Shown here piece after piece: positions 24,295 to 33,087 of a stretch of DNA of 54,023 nt. A program made the translations under genes and the position numbers. The stretch comes from Lentisphaerota bacterium (GTDB taxonomy: Bacteria; Verrucomicrobiota; Lentisphaeria; Victivallales; Victivallaceae): contig SUWL01000010.1 of NCBI GenBank assembly GCA_015061495.1, positions 1 to 54,023 on the forward strand, read 5' to 3'. The notes beneath the pieces are model-generated. The model worked only from the letters and a program-made list of their open reading frames with translations. It searched no databases and was not told the origin of the DNA. Every line of letters starts with the position of its first letter. Positions within the stretch are counted from its first letter, which is position 1.

Positions 24295-25107
24295 ATGAAT
24301 AATTGGTTGCTGCTCGGCATACTGGCAATATTGCAGGGAATTACGGAATTTTTGCCGGTAAGTTCATCCGGACATTTGGCTCTGATGGGGGCATTATGCG
24401 GATTGCCGCAGGAAGAAGGTGCGGCATTCAGCATTGTTCTGCATGCCGGATCTTTGCTGGCGATCATCATGTTTTATTTCCGGACTCTGTTGGGGTTCGT
24501 CAAAAAAGAGCAGCGTCATTTGCTGCTGATGGTTGTCGTCGGCTCCATTCCTGCCGGAGCAGTCGGCATCTGGCTGAAAAAAAGCGGATTGATGGAGCTG
24601 CTTTTCGGGGATATGCTTTCAGTGGCAATGGGACTTCTGATCACCGCTTCATTGCTGCGGCTGACCGGCAAAGAAAAACTCCGGGCAAAAACAGAAACCG
24701 ACTTGAATGACATCACTTTGAAACAAGCTCTTACTGTTGGTTTTTCTCAAGCATTTGCCATCATTCCCGGCATCAGCCGCTCCGGAAGCACCATTGCCAG
24801 CGGAATTCTCTCCGGGATCAAGTTTGAAGCGGCGGCGGCATTTTCATTTCTGCTGGCTCTGCCTGCCATCGCCGGAGCAACTTTACTGGAATTTTTGGAT
24901 TTATACAAATATGGTTTTCAATTGGGCAGATTTTCTGCAATCCAGCTGTCGGTGGCATTTCTGCTTTCCGCAGCGGCAAGTATGGCATCGCTGTGCCTGC
25001 TGATCAAATTGATCCGCAGGCGCAAACTTTCATATTTTTCATGGTACCTGTTTTTTGTCGGTGCCGCGGTGATGATCTGGCAGATCCTTTCATTGAATAA
25101 AGGTTGA
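24295..25107 (+). CDS. uppP: Undecaprenyl-diphosphatase
   Basis: UppP (BacA) dephosphorylates undecaprenyl pyrophosphate to recycle the lipid carrier for cell wall and glycan synthesis, at the inner membrane. The 270-residue protein has both signature motifs, QGITEFLPVSSSGHLAL and PGISRSGSTIASGI, and seven or eight membrane segments. Length is typical. The ribosome site is weak (GGAATC). It follows the small membrane gene by 46 bases and precedes proC by 4 bases, so uppP-proC-glycosyltransferase is one operon. Because UppP recycles the carrier released by lipid II and glycan assembly, the polyprenyl theme links it to the glycosyltransferase downstream. Confidence 0.96.
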   Translation: MNNWLLLGILAILQGITEFLPVSSSGHLALMGALCGLPQEEGAAFSIVLHAGSLLAIIMFYFRTLLGFVKKEQRHLLLMVVVGSIPAGAVGIWLKKSGLMELLFGDMLSVAMGLLITASLLRLTGKEKLRAKTETDLNDITLKQALTVGFSQAFAIIPGISRSGSTIASGILSGIKFEAAAAFSFLLALPAIAGATLLEFLDLYKYGFQLGRFSAIQLSVAFLLSAAASMASLCLLIKLIRRRKLSYFSWYLFFVGAAVMIWQILSLNKG

Positions 25108-25111
25108 TTTT

Positions 25112-25915
25112 ATGAGCAAAATATTCTTTCTTGGAGCCGGAAAAATGGCAACTGCCATTGCTGGCGGCATGGTCAGTTCCGGAGCATTCTCCGTCGATGA
25201 ACTTGAAGCATTTGATCCGGATTGCAGTGCAGCCGGCAATTTTACTTCCACCACAGGAGTACACTCCACAAATTCATCTCCGGCAAGCGGTATAAAATCC
25301 GCTCAAACAGTAGTGATCGCAGTAAAACCGCAAGTCATTTCCGGCGCATTGGCTGCTTGTGGGGATCTGCTTAAAGATAAACTGCTGATCTCAATTGCCG
25401 CCGGAGTTCCCATATCTCGTCTGCAGGAATTGACCGGATGTTCCCGGATCATCAGAGTTATGCCCAATACCCCAGCGTTGGTAAAGCAGGGAGCAACAGC
25501 ATACGCATTAAGTGAAGACACCCTCCCGGAAGATGGTGAACTTGCAGAAAAGATCTTCTCCGCAGTCGGCATCGCCCTGAAGGTAAAAGAGGAAGAACTG
25601 GATGCTGTAACAGCACTATCCGGCAGCGGACCTGCTTACGTTTTTGAGTTCATCCAGGCGCTGGCAGACGGAGGAGTCGCCGAAGGATTGTCCAGAGATA
25701 CCGCCTTGAAACTGGCAGTTCAAACGGTTGCCGGCGCCGCAGAAATGGTCAGTGTGACCGGAGAACACCCCACCAGTTTGAAAGATAAAGTAACCAGCCC
25801 TGCCGGAACAACCAGCAGAGCTCTGGAAATATTGGCTGAACGCGGCTTCGCCGGAAGCATCATCAAAGCAGTCCGTGCGGCGGCAGACCGTTCACGGGAA
25901 CTGGGAAAGAAGTAA
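25112..25915 (+). CDS. proC: Pyrroline-5-carboxylate reductase
   Basis: ProC reduces pyrroline-5-carboxylate to proline with NAD(P)H in the cytosol. The 267-residue protein has the Rossmann start FFLGAGKMATAIAGGM, VMPNTPALVKQGATA, and the family signature around LSGSGPAYVFEFIQALADGG and VTSPAGTTSRALE. Length matches the family. It is four bases downstream of uppP and five upstream of the glycosyltransferase; the operon mixes proline synthesis with envelope functions without an obvious metabolic link. Confidence 0.97.
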   Translation: MSKIFFLGAGKMATAIAGGMVSSGAFSVDELEAFDPDCSAAGNFTSTTGVHSTNSSPASGIKSAQTVVIAVKPQVISGALAACGDLLKDKLLISIAAGVPISRLQELTGCSRIIRVMPNTPALVKQGATAYALSEDTLPEDGELAEKIFSAVGIALKVKEEELDAVTALSGSGPAYVFEFIQALADGGVAEGLSRDTALKLAVQTVAGAAEMVSVTGEHPTSLKDKVTSPAGTTSRALEILAERGFAGSIIKAVRAAADRSRELGKK

Positions 25916-25919
25916 TATC

Positions 25920-26693
25920 ATGAACACCAAACCGATTCCAGAAAATTGTCTTTCAGTAGTCATGCCGGTGTATAACGAGGAAGCAACGATCGCTTCGATC
26001 GTGCAATCGGTTCTCGCCCGTCCGGAGGTCGGAGAATTACTGATTATCGATGATGCATCCAAAGATGCCAGCTGGGAAAAACTCCAGCAATTCAAGGAAA
26101 ATCCCCGGGTAAAACTGCTCAAGCAGGAGATCAATCGCGGAAAAGGAGCCGCCATTACCCGCGGTTTTTATGAAGCGACCAGAGATTATGTCATCATTCA
26201 GGATGCCGACTTTGAATACACCCCGGAAGATTATCCGCTGGTGATCGCACCACTGGTCAACGGCAAAGCCGAAGCGGTTTATGGGGCGCGATTCATGAAT
26301 ACCCCCGGACAGGTCAGATATTTCCGGCACGAAATGGGCAACAAATTTCTGACTTTCTGGTCCAATGTCTTTTCCGATATTCACCTGTCTGATATGGAAA
26401 CCTGTTACAAGGCGTTTCGCAGAGAGGTCATCCAAAATCTGAAATTAACTTCATGCCGTTTCGGCATCGAGGTTGAGTTGACCGCAAAACTTGCCCGTTC
26501 CAGACAACTTCGGATATGGGAAGTACCGATCTCATATCAGCCGCGACGCTATGATGAAGGAAAAAAGATCGGTTGGAAAGACGGTTTTGCCGCTTTGTGG
26601 CACATAATTCGCTTCAACTGTTTTTCCAGTGATAAAAAAAGTTTTCACCGTCCGTGGAACGAAGTGCTGAAAAAAGAAGATCAACAGCCTTGA
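25920..26693 (+). CDS. Family 2 glycosyltransferase, dolichyl-phosphate-mannose-synthase-like
   Basis: This 257-residue protein is a GT-A fold enzyme: VVMPVYNEEATIASIV at the start, LLIIDDASKDASW (nucleotide binding), the DXD-type IIQDADFEYTPEDY, and CYKAFRRE. It lacks transmembrane helices at the C-terminus, so it is the soluble or peripheral type of DPM1-like enzyme, which adds a sugar from a nucleotide donor to polyprenyl phosphate. It ends with SYQPRRYDEGKKIGWKDG, a common feature of this branch. It is 4 bases after proC; ATG 25920 is chosen because an earlier in-frame ATG would overlap proC. Confidence 0.9.
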   Translation: MNTKPIPENCLSVVMPVYNEEATIASIVQSVLARPEVGELLIIDDASKDASWEKLQQFKENPRVKLLKQEINRGKGAAITRGFYEATRDYVIIQDADFEYTPEDYPLVIAPLVNGKAEAVYGARFMNTPGQVRYFRHEMGNKFLTFWSNVFSDIHLSDMETCYKAFRREVIQNLKLTSCRFGIEVELTAKLARSRQLRIWEVPISYQPRRYDEGKKIGWKDGFAALWHIIRFNCFSSDKKSFHRPWNEVLKKEDQQP

Positions 26694-26718
26694 TAAATAC
26701 GTCAACCAGCGTTATTTT
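26690..26718 (+). promoter_or_regulatory. Probable promoter of the pfp-gatCA-ruvC operon
   Basis: TTGATA at 26690-26695, a 17-bp spacer and TATTTT at 26713-26718, overlapping the stop codon of the glycosyltransferase gene. The -10 is weak for a gene with highly expressed codon use. Confidence 0.4.
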
Positions 26719-26776
26719 ATGTAAATGACCGTTTTTTAAGATTTCAACCCGAAAATAATGTAAAGGAAAAAAGAAA

Positions 26777-28435
26777 ATGAGTAAAATTTCTCCGTTGCAG
26801 AAGGCGCGTGCCGCCTATGCCCCGAAACTCCCTGCCGCTCTGAAAAACGGAGCTGCCGTCTGTGTCAATGAAGGCGGTGCCACTACCGCTGTAGCTGATG
26901 TGGAAAAAATCCAGGCACTTTTCAAAAGTACCTTCGGCAGCCCGGTGCTGACCTTCGCTCCCGGATGCGGAGAGAAAAAGGCCGCGATCAACGTCGGTGT
27001 GATCCTCTCCGGAGGTCAGGCTCCCGGCGGACATAACGTTATTGCCGGACTCTTTGACGGACTGAAATCCCTTAACGCCGACAGCCGTCTTTTCGGTTTC
27101 CTCAAAGGTCCCGACGGTCTGGTTAAAGGCGAAGTAATGGAACTTACCGCCGACATCATCGACGCTTACCGCAATACCGGCGGATTCGACATGATCGGTT
27201 CCGGCAGAACCAAACTGGAAACTGAAGAGCAGTTCCTCGCAGCTAAAGCAAACTGCGAAAAAGCCGGTATTTCTGCGCTGGTCATCATCGGCGGTGACGA
27301 CTCCAACACCAATGCCTGCGTGCTGGCGGAATACTTCAAAAGCAACAATGTCGGCATCCAGGTCATCGGCTGTCCCAAAACGATCGACGGCGACCTCAAA
27401 AATGAATGGATCGAAGCCAGTTTCGGTTTCGATACCGCATGCCGAGTCTACAGCGAATTGATCGGTAACATCGGCAGAGATGCAAACTCCGCAAAAAAAT
27501 ACTGGCACTTCATCAAACTGATGGGACGTTCTGCTTCTCACATTGCACTGGAATGTGCCTTGCAGACCCAGCCCAATGCTGCCATCATATCCGAGGAAGT
27601 CGCTGAAAAGAAAATGACCCTCGGTCAGATCGTTGACGATCTCGCCGCCATCGTTGCCGGACGTGCCGCCATGGGCATGAATTTCGGTGTGGCTCTCATC
27701 CCTGAAGGTCTGGTGGAATTCATCCCCGAAATCAAAGTCCTGATCGCTGAACTCAACGATCTGCTCGCCGCTAACGCCGATGCCGTCGAAGCAATGGATA
27801 AAAATGAAAAAGTTGCTTTTGCTTCCGGCAAACTCTCTGCGGAATCTGCCAAAGTATTCGCTTCTCTGCCTGCCGGTATCCAGATGCAGCTCTGCAATGA
27901 CCGTGACCCCCACGGCAACGTGCAGGTTTCTCTGATCGAAACAGAAAAAATGCTCGCGGAAATGGTCGGCACCAAGCTCAAAGCAATGAAAGCAGAAGGT
28001 TCCTACAAAGGCAAATTCTCCACCCAAACCCACTTTTTCGGCTATGAAGGCCGTTGCGCAGCCCCCTCCAACTACGATGCTGACTACTGCTACAGCCTCG
28101 GCTTCAACGCCGCTGCATTGATCGGTGCCGGACGTACCGGTTACATGTCCAGCGTTCGCAACACCATCAAACCCGCAGATCAGTGGATCGCCGGCGGTAT
28201 TCCCATCACGATGATGCTCAACATGGAACGCCGTCACGGTGCCGACAAACCGGTCATCCGTAAAGCGTTGGTCGAACTTGACGGCGCTCCGTTCAAAGAA
28301 TTCGCCGCCAAACGCGCTGAATGGGCAAAAGAAACCAGTTTCGTCTATCCCGGTCCGATCCAGTATTTCGGTCCCGCCGAAGTATGCGATCTGGTCACCA
28401 AAACTCTGACTCTGGAAAAAGGCGGAAATATTTGA
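26777..28435 (+). CDS. pfp: Pyrophosphate-dependent phosphofructokinase
   Basis: This enzyme phosphorylates fructose 6-phosphate with pyrophosphate instead of ATP, and is reversible, so it serves both glycolysis and gluconeogenesis. The 552-residue length is that of the long PPi-PFK group. Motifs: [26 protein letters not shown] (Asp in GGDD marks PPi use), [11 protein letters not shown] with the catalytic Asp, and the [10 protein letters not shown] region. No ATP-type GGDG motif is present. Codon use is strongly biased, as for highly expressed genes. gatC starts one base after its stop codon, an unexpected coupling of central metabolism and tRNA amidation. Confidence 0.95.
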   Translation: MSKISPLQKARAAYAPKLPAALKNGAAVCVNEGGATTAVADVEKIQALFKSTFGSPVLTFAPGCGEKKAAINVGVILSGGQAPGGHNVIAGLFDGLKSLNADSRLFGFLKGPDGLVKGEVMELTADIIDAYRNTGGFDMIGSGRTKLETEEQFLAAKANCEKAGISALVIIGGDDSNTNACVLAEYFKSNNVGIQVIGCPKTIDGDLKNEWIEASFGFDTACRVYSELIGNIGRDANSAKKYWHFIKLMGRSASHIALECALQTQPNAAIISEEVAEKKMTLGQIVDDLAAIVAGRAAMGMNFGVALIPEGLVEFIPEIKVLIAELNDLLAANADAVEAMDKNEKVAFASGKLSAESAKVFASLPAGIQMQLCNDRDPHGNVQVSLIETEKMLAEMVGTKLKAMKAEGSYKGKFSTQTHFFGYEGRCAAPSNYDADYCYSLGFNAAALIGAGRTGYMSSVRNTIKPADQWIAGGIPITMMLNMERRHGADKPVIRKALVELDGAPFKEFAAKRAEWAKETSFVYPGPIQYFGPAEVCDLVTKTLTLEKGGNI

Positions 28436-28436
28436 C

Positions 28437-28736
28437 ATGAGTTCGGCAATCGACATCAAATATGTAGCCGATCTCGCCCGATTGGAGCTCTCCGCTGAAC
28501 AGGCGGAGAAGCTTCAAGGTGAACTTGCCCGGGTGGTGGAATATATCGCTGAACTCGGGGAAGTTGATGTGACCGGGGTCGAGCCTACTGCCCATGCGGC
28601 ACAGTTGACCAACGTCTGGCGGGAAGATTGTGCTGAAAAGTCATTCCCCCGCGAGGCTATGCTGAAAAATGCTCCGGGCATCATCCACGAAAATCTGATC
28701 AAAGTTCCCCGGGTACTGCCCAGTGAAGAGGAGTAA
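28437..28736 (+). CDS. gatC: Aspartyl/glutamyl-tRNA amidotransferase subunit C
   Basis: GatC is the small structural subunit of GatCAB, which amidates misacylated Glu-tRNA(Gln) and Asp-tRNA(Asn). The 99-residue protein has the family start VADLARLELSAEQAEKLQGE and the EVDVTGVEPTAHA region, followed by the C-terminal stretch LPSEEE. It begins one base after pfp and ends four bases before gatA. gatB is not in this window. Its short acidic tail resembles family members from other phyla. Confidence 0.95.
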   Translation: MSSAIDIKYVADLARLELSAEQAEKLQGELARVVEYIAELGEVDVTGVEPTAHAAQLTNVWREDCAEKSFPREAMLKNAPGIIHENLIKVPRVLPSEEE

Positions 28737-28740
28737 GGAT

Positions 28741-30180
28741 ATGGATCTTAAACATACCACTATTCATGCGTTGAGCAACGAACTTAACGCCGGAAAAATT
28801 TCCTCTCTGGAACTTTGTCAGGCATATCTGAAAAATATCGATGCCCGGGATAATGAAATCGGAGCCTTTCTGGAAATCGACCGGGAACACATGCTTGCGG
28901 CGGCGCAGGAAGCGGATTCACGCCGGGCGGCGGGAAAAACTTTGAGCGCATACGATGGCATTCCCATCGCGGTCAAAGATAACATCTGTGTCAAAGATGA
29001 ACGCTGTTCCTGTGCATCCAAAATACTGGAACCGGTAAAATCTCCGTATGATGCCACCGCAGTTGCGGCGCTGAAAAAACAGGGATTTATCCCTTTCGGC
29101 AGACTGAATATGGATGAATTTGCCATGGGGTCAAGCTGTGAAAACAGCGCATTCAAAACCACCCGCAACCCTCTGGATACCAGCCGGGTACCCGGCGGAT
29201 CATCCGGCGGATCAGCTGCTTGTGTTGCGGCAGATTTCGCTCCGGCAGCCCTGGGGTCGGATACCGGCGGTTCCATCCGTCAACCGGCAGCATTCTGCGG
29301 TGTTGTAGGCGTAAAACCCACCTACGGCAGAGTTTCCCGTTACGGGCTGGTCGCATTTGCTTCCAGTTTGGATCAGATCGGTCCGTTATGCAACGATGCG
29401 GAAGATGCCGGAATCATTCTGGATGCGATTTCCGGATTTGATCCTCATGACTCCACCTCTCTGCCGGATGCGGCAGGCGGTTTCGCCGATGCTGCACGCA
29501 AAGGACTTGAAACCGGTTCTCTTGCCGGATTGAAATTCGGATTGCCCAAAGAGTATTTCACCGGCGGGCTGGATGCCGGTGTAGCCAAAGTCATGGATGA
29601 AACCATTGCTAAAGTAAAAGCCCTCGGCGGTCAGATCGTGGATGTAAGTTTGCCGCACACCAAATATGCAGTTGCAGTATACTACATCATCGCCACGGCA
29701 GAAGCCAGTGCCAACCTGGCACGTTTTGACGGCATCCGTTACGGCAGCCGCCAAGATGCCAACGGACTGGTGGATACCTACTATAAATCACGTGGTGCCG
29801 GATTCGGAGACGAGGTGAAACGGCGGATACTGTTGGGGACTTATGTGCTTTCCAGTGGTTACTATGATGCATATTACCTGCGTGCCCAGAGAGTGCGCAC
29901 ATTGATCCGCAAGGACTTTGAAGAAGCATTCAAGCATTGTGATCTTTTGCTCACCCCGGTAACTCCGCAAACGGCATTCAAATTCAATGAAAAAAGTGAT
30001 CCGCTGCAGATGTATCTGTCGGATATTTTCACCATTGCGCTCAACCTCTCCGGTCACTGCGGCATCAGCATCCCTGCCGGGATCGACGGTGCGACCGGAA
30101 TGCCGGTTGCCGCGCAGATCATGGCTCCTGCCATGGGTGAAGCGACGATGCTTTCTGCCGCAGCGGCTTTTATGAAGTAA
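28741..30180 (+). CDS. gatA: Aspartyl/glutamyl-tRNA amidotransferase subunit A
   Basis: GatA releases ammonia from glutamine for GatB. The 479-residue amidase-signature protein has the catalytic Lys in AVKDNICV, the GGSSGGSAA motif and the nucleophile region GSDTGGSIRQPAAFCG. The start ATG 28741 has GAGGAG upstream; the in-frame GTG at 28723 lies inside gatC and is rejected. Length is typical. The subunit that binds tRNA (gatB) is elsewhere in the genome, so the complex is encoded at split loci. Confidence 0.97.
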   Translation: MDLKHTTIHALSNELNAGKISSLELCQAYLKNIDARDNEIGAFLEIDREHMLAAAQEADSRRAAGKTLSAYDGIPIAVKDNICVKDERCSCASKILEPVKSPYDATAVAALKKQGFIPFGRLNMDEFAMGSSCENSAFKTTRNPLDTSRVPGGSSGGSAACVAADFAPAALGSDTGGSIRQPAAFCGVVGVKPTYGRVSRYGLVAFASSLDQIGPLCNDAEDAGIILDAISGFDPHDSTSLPDAAGGFADAARKGLETGSLAGLKFGLPKEYFTGGLDAGVAKVMDETIAKVKALGGQIVDVSLPHTKYAVAVYYIIATAEASANLARFDGIRYGSRQDANGLVDTYYKSRGAGFGDEVKRRILLGTYVLSSGYYDAYYLRAQRVRTLIRKDFEEAFKHCDLLLTPVTPQTAFKFNEKSDPLQMYLSDIFTIALNLSGHCGISIPAGIDGATGMPVAAQIMAPAMGEATMLSAAAAFMK

Positions 30181-30181
30181 T

Positions 30182-30694
30182 ATGATCATACTCGGTATAG
30201 ATCCGGCGATCAGAACTACCGGATACGGTATAATAAAAGCTGATCCTCAATCCGGAAGCGGCATGGAGATCCTTGATTGCGGAGTCATCCGCAACAAGCC
30301 GACCATGCCGCATACCGAATGTTTGCGCCGTCTGGCAGGAGGAATCAATGAATTGATTTCACTGTATTCCCCCGATTGTGCGGTTTTGGAAGAGCCTTTT
30401 GTCGGGCGCAATGCCAAAACCGCGATCATTCTCGGAATGGCGCGCGGAGGCATCCTCACTGCACTTGCCACTCACAATATTCCGGCTTTTGCCTACACGC
30501 CCAGTGTTGCGAAGCGTGCCGCCACGGGGAACGGCAGTGCCGATAAAAACCGTATTGCCTTCCTGCTGGCAGCCGAATTCGGAATTGCCGTGGAAAACAT
30601 TCCCCTCGACAGTACCGATGCTTTAGCGTTGGCAATGTGCCATATACAGCGCCTGCGCTTCCCAACGGTTGCCGGAGTGGGAAAAGAACTCTGA
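30182..30694 (+). CDS. ruvC: Holliday junction endonuclease RuvC
   Basis: RuvC cuts four-way DNA junctions during recombinational repair, normally with RuvAB. The 170-residue protein has the catalytic acidic residues of the RNase H-like fold: Asp7 in ILGIDPAIRTTGYG, Glu in AVLEEPFVGRN, and the Asp pair in LDSTDALALAMCH. Length matches E. coli RuvC (173). It starts 2 bases after gatA; its TGA overlaps the next start (TGATG). ruvAB are not in the window. Confidence 0.95.
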   Translation: MIILGIDPAIRTTGYGIIKADPQSGSGMEILDCGVIRNKPTMPHTECLRRLAGGINELISLYSPDCAVLEEPFVGRNAKTAIILGMARGGILTALATHNIPAFAYTPSVAKRAATGNGSADKNRIAFLLAAEFGIAVENIPLDSTDALALAMCHIQRLRFPTVAGVGKEL

Positions 30695-31302
30695 TGGCAA
30701 GCGATTTTCACACCCATATTCCGCGTGATGGCATCAATGCCCTGATATCTTCTGCGGAGTTACTCCCAGGGCATCTTACTTCACTGGAGATCCATCCCTG
30801 GTATCTGCCGGAAACATTCTCCCCTGCCCTGCTGCCGGATCATGAAAAACTTTATCCTTTTGCCGCAGTCGGTGAAATCGGTCTGGATAAACTGCGAGGT
30901 CCGGAATCAGTGGTGCAGGAACAATTTTTGCGTGCCATACTCGATCTTGCCGCCGACACTTGTAAGCCGGTCGTGATCCATGCGGTGAGAAGTTATCCGG
31001 AAATCTTTGCCATATTAAAGCATTACCGTCTGAAAGTAATGATCCACGGATTCCGTTCTTCTCCGGAAATGCTGGATGAGTTATGGCGCAAGAAATTCAC
31101 AGTATCTTTCCATCCGTCTGCTCTTAACAATCCGGCATTAATGAATAAACTGCGCCATGCATCCGGTAAGTTCGGATTTGAGAGTGATGCTTCAAATGAT
31201 ATCGACATCCGCGATACACTTGATTCGGTTGCGGCAAAATTCGCCATCCCGGATCTGGAAAAGATGACCGATCAATATTTTGCTGATTTTCTGGAGATAT
31301 GA
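30694..31302 (+). CDS. TatD-like metal-dependent hydrolase
   Basis: TatD-family proteins are amidohydrolase-fold nucleases or phosphohydrolases. This 202-residue version keeps the metal ligands DFHTHI near the N-terminus, GEIGLD (about residue 65) and the IHAV segment, and ends with FESDASND carrying the last Asp. It is shorter than E. coli TatD (~260), missing parts of the barrel loops. Start codon overlaps the ruvC stop (TGATG) and its own stop overlaps the next gene's start region. Function could be 3'-exonuclease-type DNA repair, fitting the ruvC neighbour, but this is inference. Confidence 0.75.
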   Translation: MASDFHTHIPRDGINALISSAELLPGHLTSLEIHPWYLPETFSPALLPDHEKLYPFAAVGEIGLDKLRGPESVVQEQFLRAILDLAADTCKPVVIHAVRSYPEIFAILKHYRLKVMIHGFRSSPEMLDELWRKKFTVSFHPSALNNPALMNKLRHASGKFGFESDASNDIDIRDTLDSVAAKFAIPDLEKMTDQYFADFLEI

Positions 31303-31304
31303 CC

Positions 31305-32009
31305 ATGCCTGATATACCCCCCCGTTTCTCCCGTACCGCACTGCTGCTTGGCGAGGATACTGCCGTACAGCTGACCAATAAAAAAGTTCTGATCGTCGGA
31401 GTCGGCGGCGTTGGAGGTCATGCCGCGGAAAACATCGTCCGTGCCGGAATTGGCAATGTAACACTGGTCGATGGCGATCTGGTGGATATATCCAACTGCA
31501 ACCGGCAGATAATCGCGCTGTCATCCACTGTTGGCATTGCCAAAGCAGAGGTTTTGGCGAGCCGGTGCCGGGAAATCAATCCCGACGGGACTTTTACTGC
31601 GATCAACCGTTTCCTGAAATCTCCGGAAGATATTGCCGCTTTGCTGGAGTGCGGATTTGATTATGTAGTGGATGCGATAGATGATGTCCCGGTAAAAATT
31701 GAATTGATCCGGCAGCTGAAACAGCGGAATTTGCCATTTATATCTTCGATGGGAGCCGGAGGAAAAATCGATCCGTCTCTGATTCAGCAGGCGGATTTGA
31801 GCAAAACTCACGGATGTCCGCTGGCACGGGTGATGCGGAATAGATTAAAACCTTACCGCTTGAAACACATTCCGGTGATATTTTCCCCGGAGATACCTGC
31901 GCGCAATTTTGAAAACAAAAAAATCGGCAGTATCAGTTACATCCCGGCAGTTTTCGGCTGTTTTTGTGCCGCCGCCGCCATCAAGTCGCTCACTTCAATG
32001 AAGTCATGA
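31305..32009 (+). CDS. tcdA: tRNA threonylcarbamoyladenosine dehydratase (TcdA-like)
   Basis: TcdA uses ATP to cyclise t6A37 of tRNA to ct6A. The 234-residue protein has the E1/ThiF-like fold: RFSRTALLLGEDTAVQL at the start, the nucleotide-binding VLIVGVGGVGGHAAENIV, NRQI, VVDAIDDV and the late SSMGAGGKIDP. ATG 31305 is chosen because GGAG (31293-31296) is 8 bases before it; ATG 31299 would be only 2 bases from it. The window also encodes MiaA and a threonylcarbamoyl-AMP synthase, so A37 modification is well represented. It overlaps the 3' end of a converging transporter gene by 20 bases. Confidence 0.92.
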   Translation: MPDIPPRFSRTALLLGEDTAVQLTNKKVLIVGVGGVGGHAAENIVRAGIGNVTLVDGDLVDISNCNRQIIALSSTVGIAKAEVLASRCREINPDGTFTAINRFLKSPEDIAALLECGFDYVVDAIDDVPVKIELIRQLKQRNLPFISSMGAGGKIDPSLIQQADLSKTHGCPLARVMRNRLKPYRLKHIPVIFSPEIPARNFENKKIGSISYIPAVFGCFCAAAAIKSLTSMKS

Positions 32010-32886
32010 CCAATCCGCTGACTACCAGTAAAATACCGACCAGTTTGGGTGGTGAACACTTTTCTTTCAAAATAAAGATCCCCGCCAACACTCCCAATGG
32101 CAGACTCATTTGCCGGAACGCCTGTATATAACTGACGTTGGTCACAAACTTCATTGCCAACAAAATCAAAACATAAGCGGATGCGCTGAATATACCTGCT
32201 ACATACGGCGAATAGGATTTGCAAAGCGCTTTCAGCTCACGGCGGGATTCCCGGCTGACAAAAACCGGCACTGCCAAAGTTGCCGTAATTGCCATCTGAA
32301 CGATGAAAATATAGAAAATCGTCTTGAATAACGGACTTCTTCCCGGAACATTATTCAGGATCTCCATTGCCATACTGTCAAATATAGTGTAACCGGTCGT
32401 TCCGACACCGATCATCAGCACCCAGAACAACAACTTATTGCAATAGGTGGATAATTTAAAACTTTTCCAGTTTTCAAGCGGCATGATAATGCATCCGGCA
32501 AAAATCACAGCCATTCCGATAAACGCTTGCAGTGCAGGGATTTTGCCAATACCGAAAAGCGATGTTACCACCGCGACAAGAATAACCGGCAATGCCCTGC
32601 CCAAAGGATATACCAACGAAATATCTCCTTGACGGTATCCGTGAGAAAGCGCAAGGAAATACAGCACTTCAAAGCAGTTGCTGATCAGAAAAAATGCCCA
32701 GAACTGCCACGGCAAAGCCATCACGTCCACCTGACAGAAAAAGAGCGCCCCGCTCCAGATCAAGCCGCCAGCCGCAGCGGCAAGCAGATAAAATGCCATA
32801 CTGGGGCTGTCTTTTTTACTCATAAAATTCCATGCAGCATGCATGAATACCGAAATAAAAACCAATACAAAAGCTTCTATTTTCAC
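31990..32886 (-). CDS. DMT/EamA-family transporter
   Basis: The 298-residue inner-membrane protein has about ten hydrophobic segments and the two EamA repeats typical of drug/metabolite transporters, with 'WNFMSKKDSPSMAFYLLAAA' and 'VYPLGRALPVILVAV' at the start of the first and 'YIQAFRQMSLPLGVLAGIFI' in the second. I prefer the GTG at 32886, which puts the first helix (EAFVLVFISVFMHAAWNF) at the start. An in-frame ATG at 32925 or TTG at 32955 would lie upstream of or within the promoter. The 3' end overlaps tcdA by 20 bases. Substrate unknown. Confidence 0.8.
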   Translation of the reverse strand: MKIEAFVLVFISVFMHAAWNFMSKKDSPSMAFYLLAAAAGGLIWSGALFFCQVDVMALPWQFWAFFLISNCFEVLYFLALSHGYRQGDISLVYPLGRALPVILVAVVTSLFGIGKIPALQAFIGMAVIFAGCIIMPLENWKSFKLSTYCNKLLFWVLMIGVGTTGYTIFDSMAMEILNNVPGRSPLFKTIFYIFIVQMAITATLAVPVFVSRESRRELKALCKSYSPYVAGIFSASAYVLILLAMKFVTNVSYIQAFRQMSLPLGVLAGIFILKEKCSPPKLVGILLVVSGLVMTSLK

Positions 32887-32927
32887 CGTTTCACCCAAAT
32901 TTTCATTCCCTCGAATGTATTTCATTA

Positions 32928-32955
32928 AATGTATCATATATTTGACTTTTTGCAA
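32928..32955 (-). promoter_or_regulatory. Promoter of the DMT transporter gene
   Basis: On the minus strand TTGCAA (32955-32950), a 16-bp spacer and TACATT (32933-32928); predicted start near 32921. Confidence 0.45.
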
Positions 32956-32973
32956 GTCTCCATAATTTTATGC

Positions 32974-33002
32974 TTGAAAAATTTTTATGGAGATGTTATA
33001 TT
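32974..33002 (+). promoter_or_regulatory. Promoter of the DUF4105 gene
   Basis: TTGAAA (32974-32979), a 17-bp spacer and TATATT (32997-33002). The 85-base leader carries nothing else I can identify. It lies back-to-back with the transporter promoter. Confidence 0.6.
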
Positions 33003-33087
33003 CTGAAAGAAGGTATTGAGCGAGCTCAACATTCTTGTGGATACAAAATTCTGAATATCTCACCTGAAAAGTCCGGAGCAAAAAAAT

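Noticed and set aside
26744-28459. 571-codon minus-strand open frame opposite pfp
   Set aside because: It lies entirely antisense to a highly biased pfp gene whose motifs are unmistakable. The Phe/Asp/Gly-rich, motif-free translation is typical of a shadow frame.
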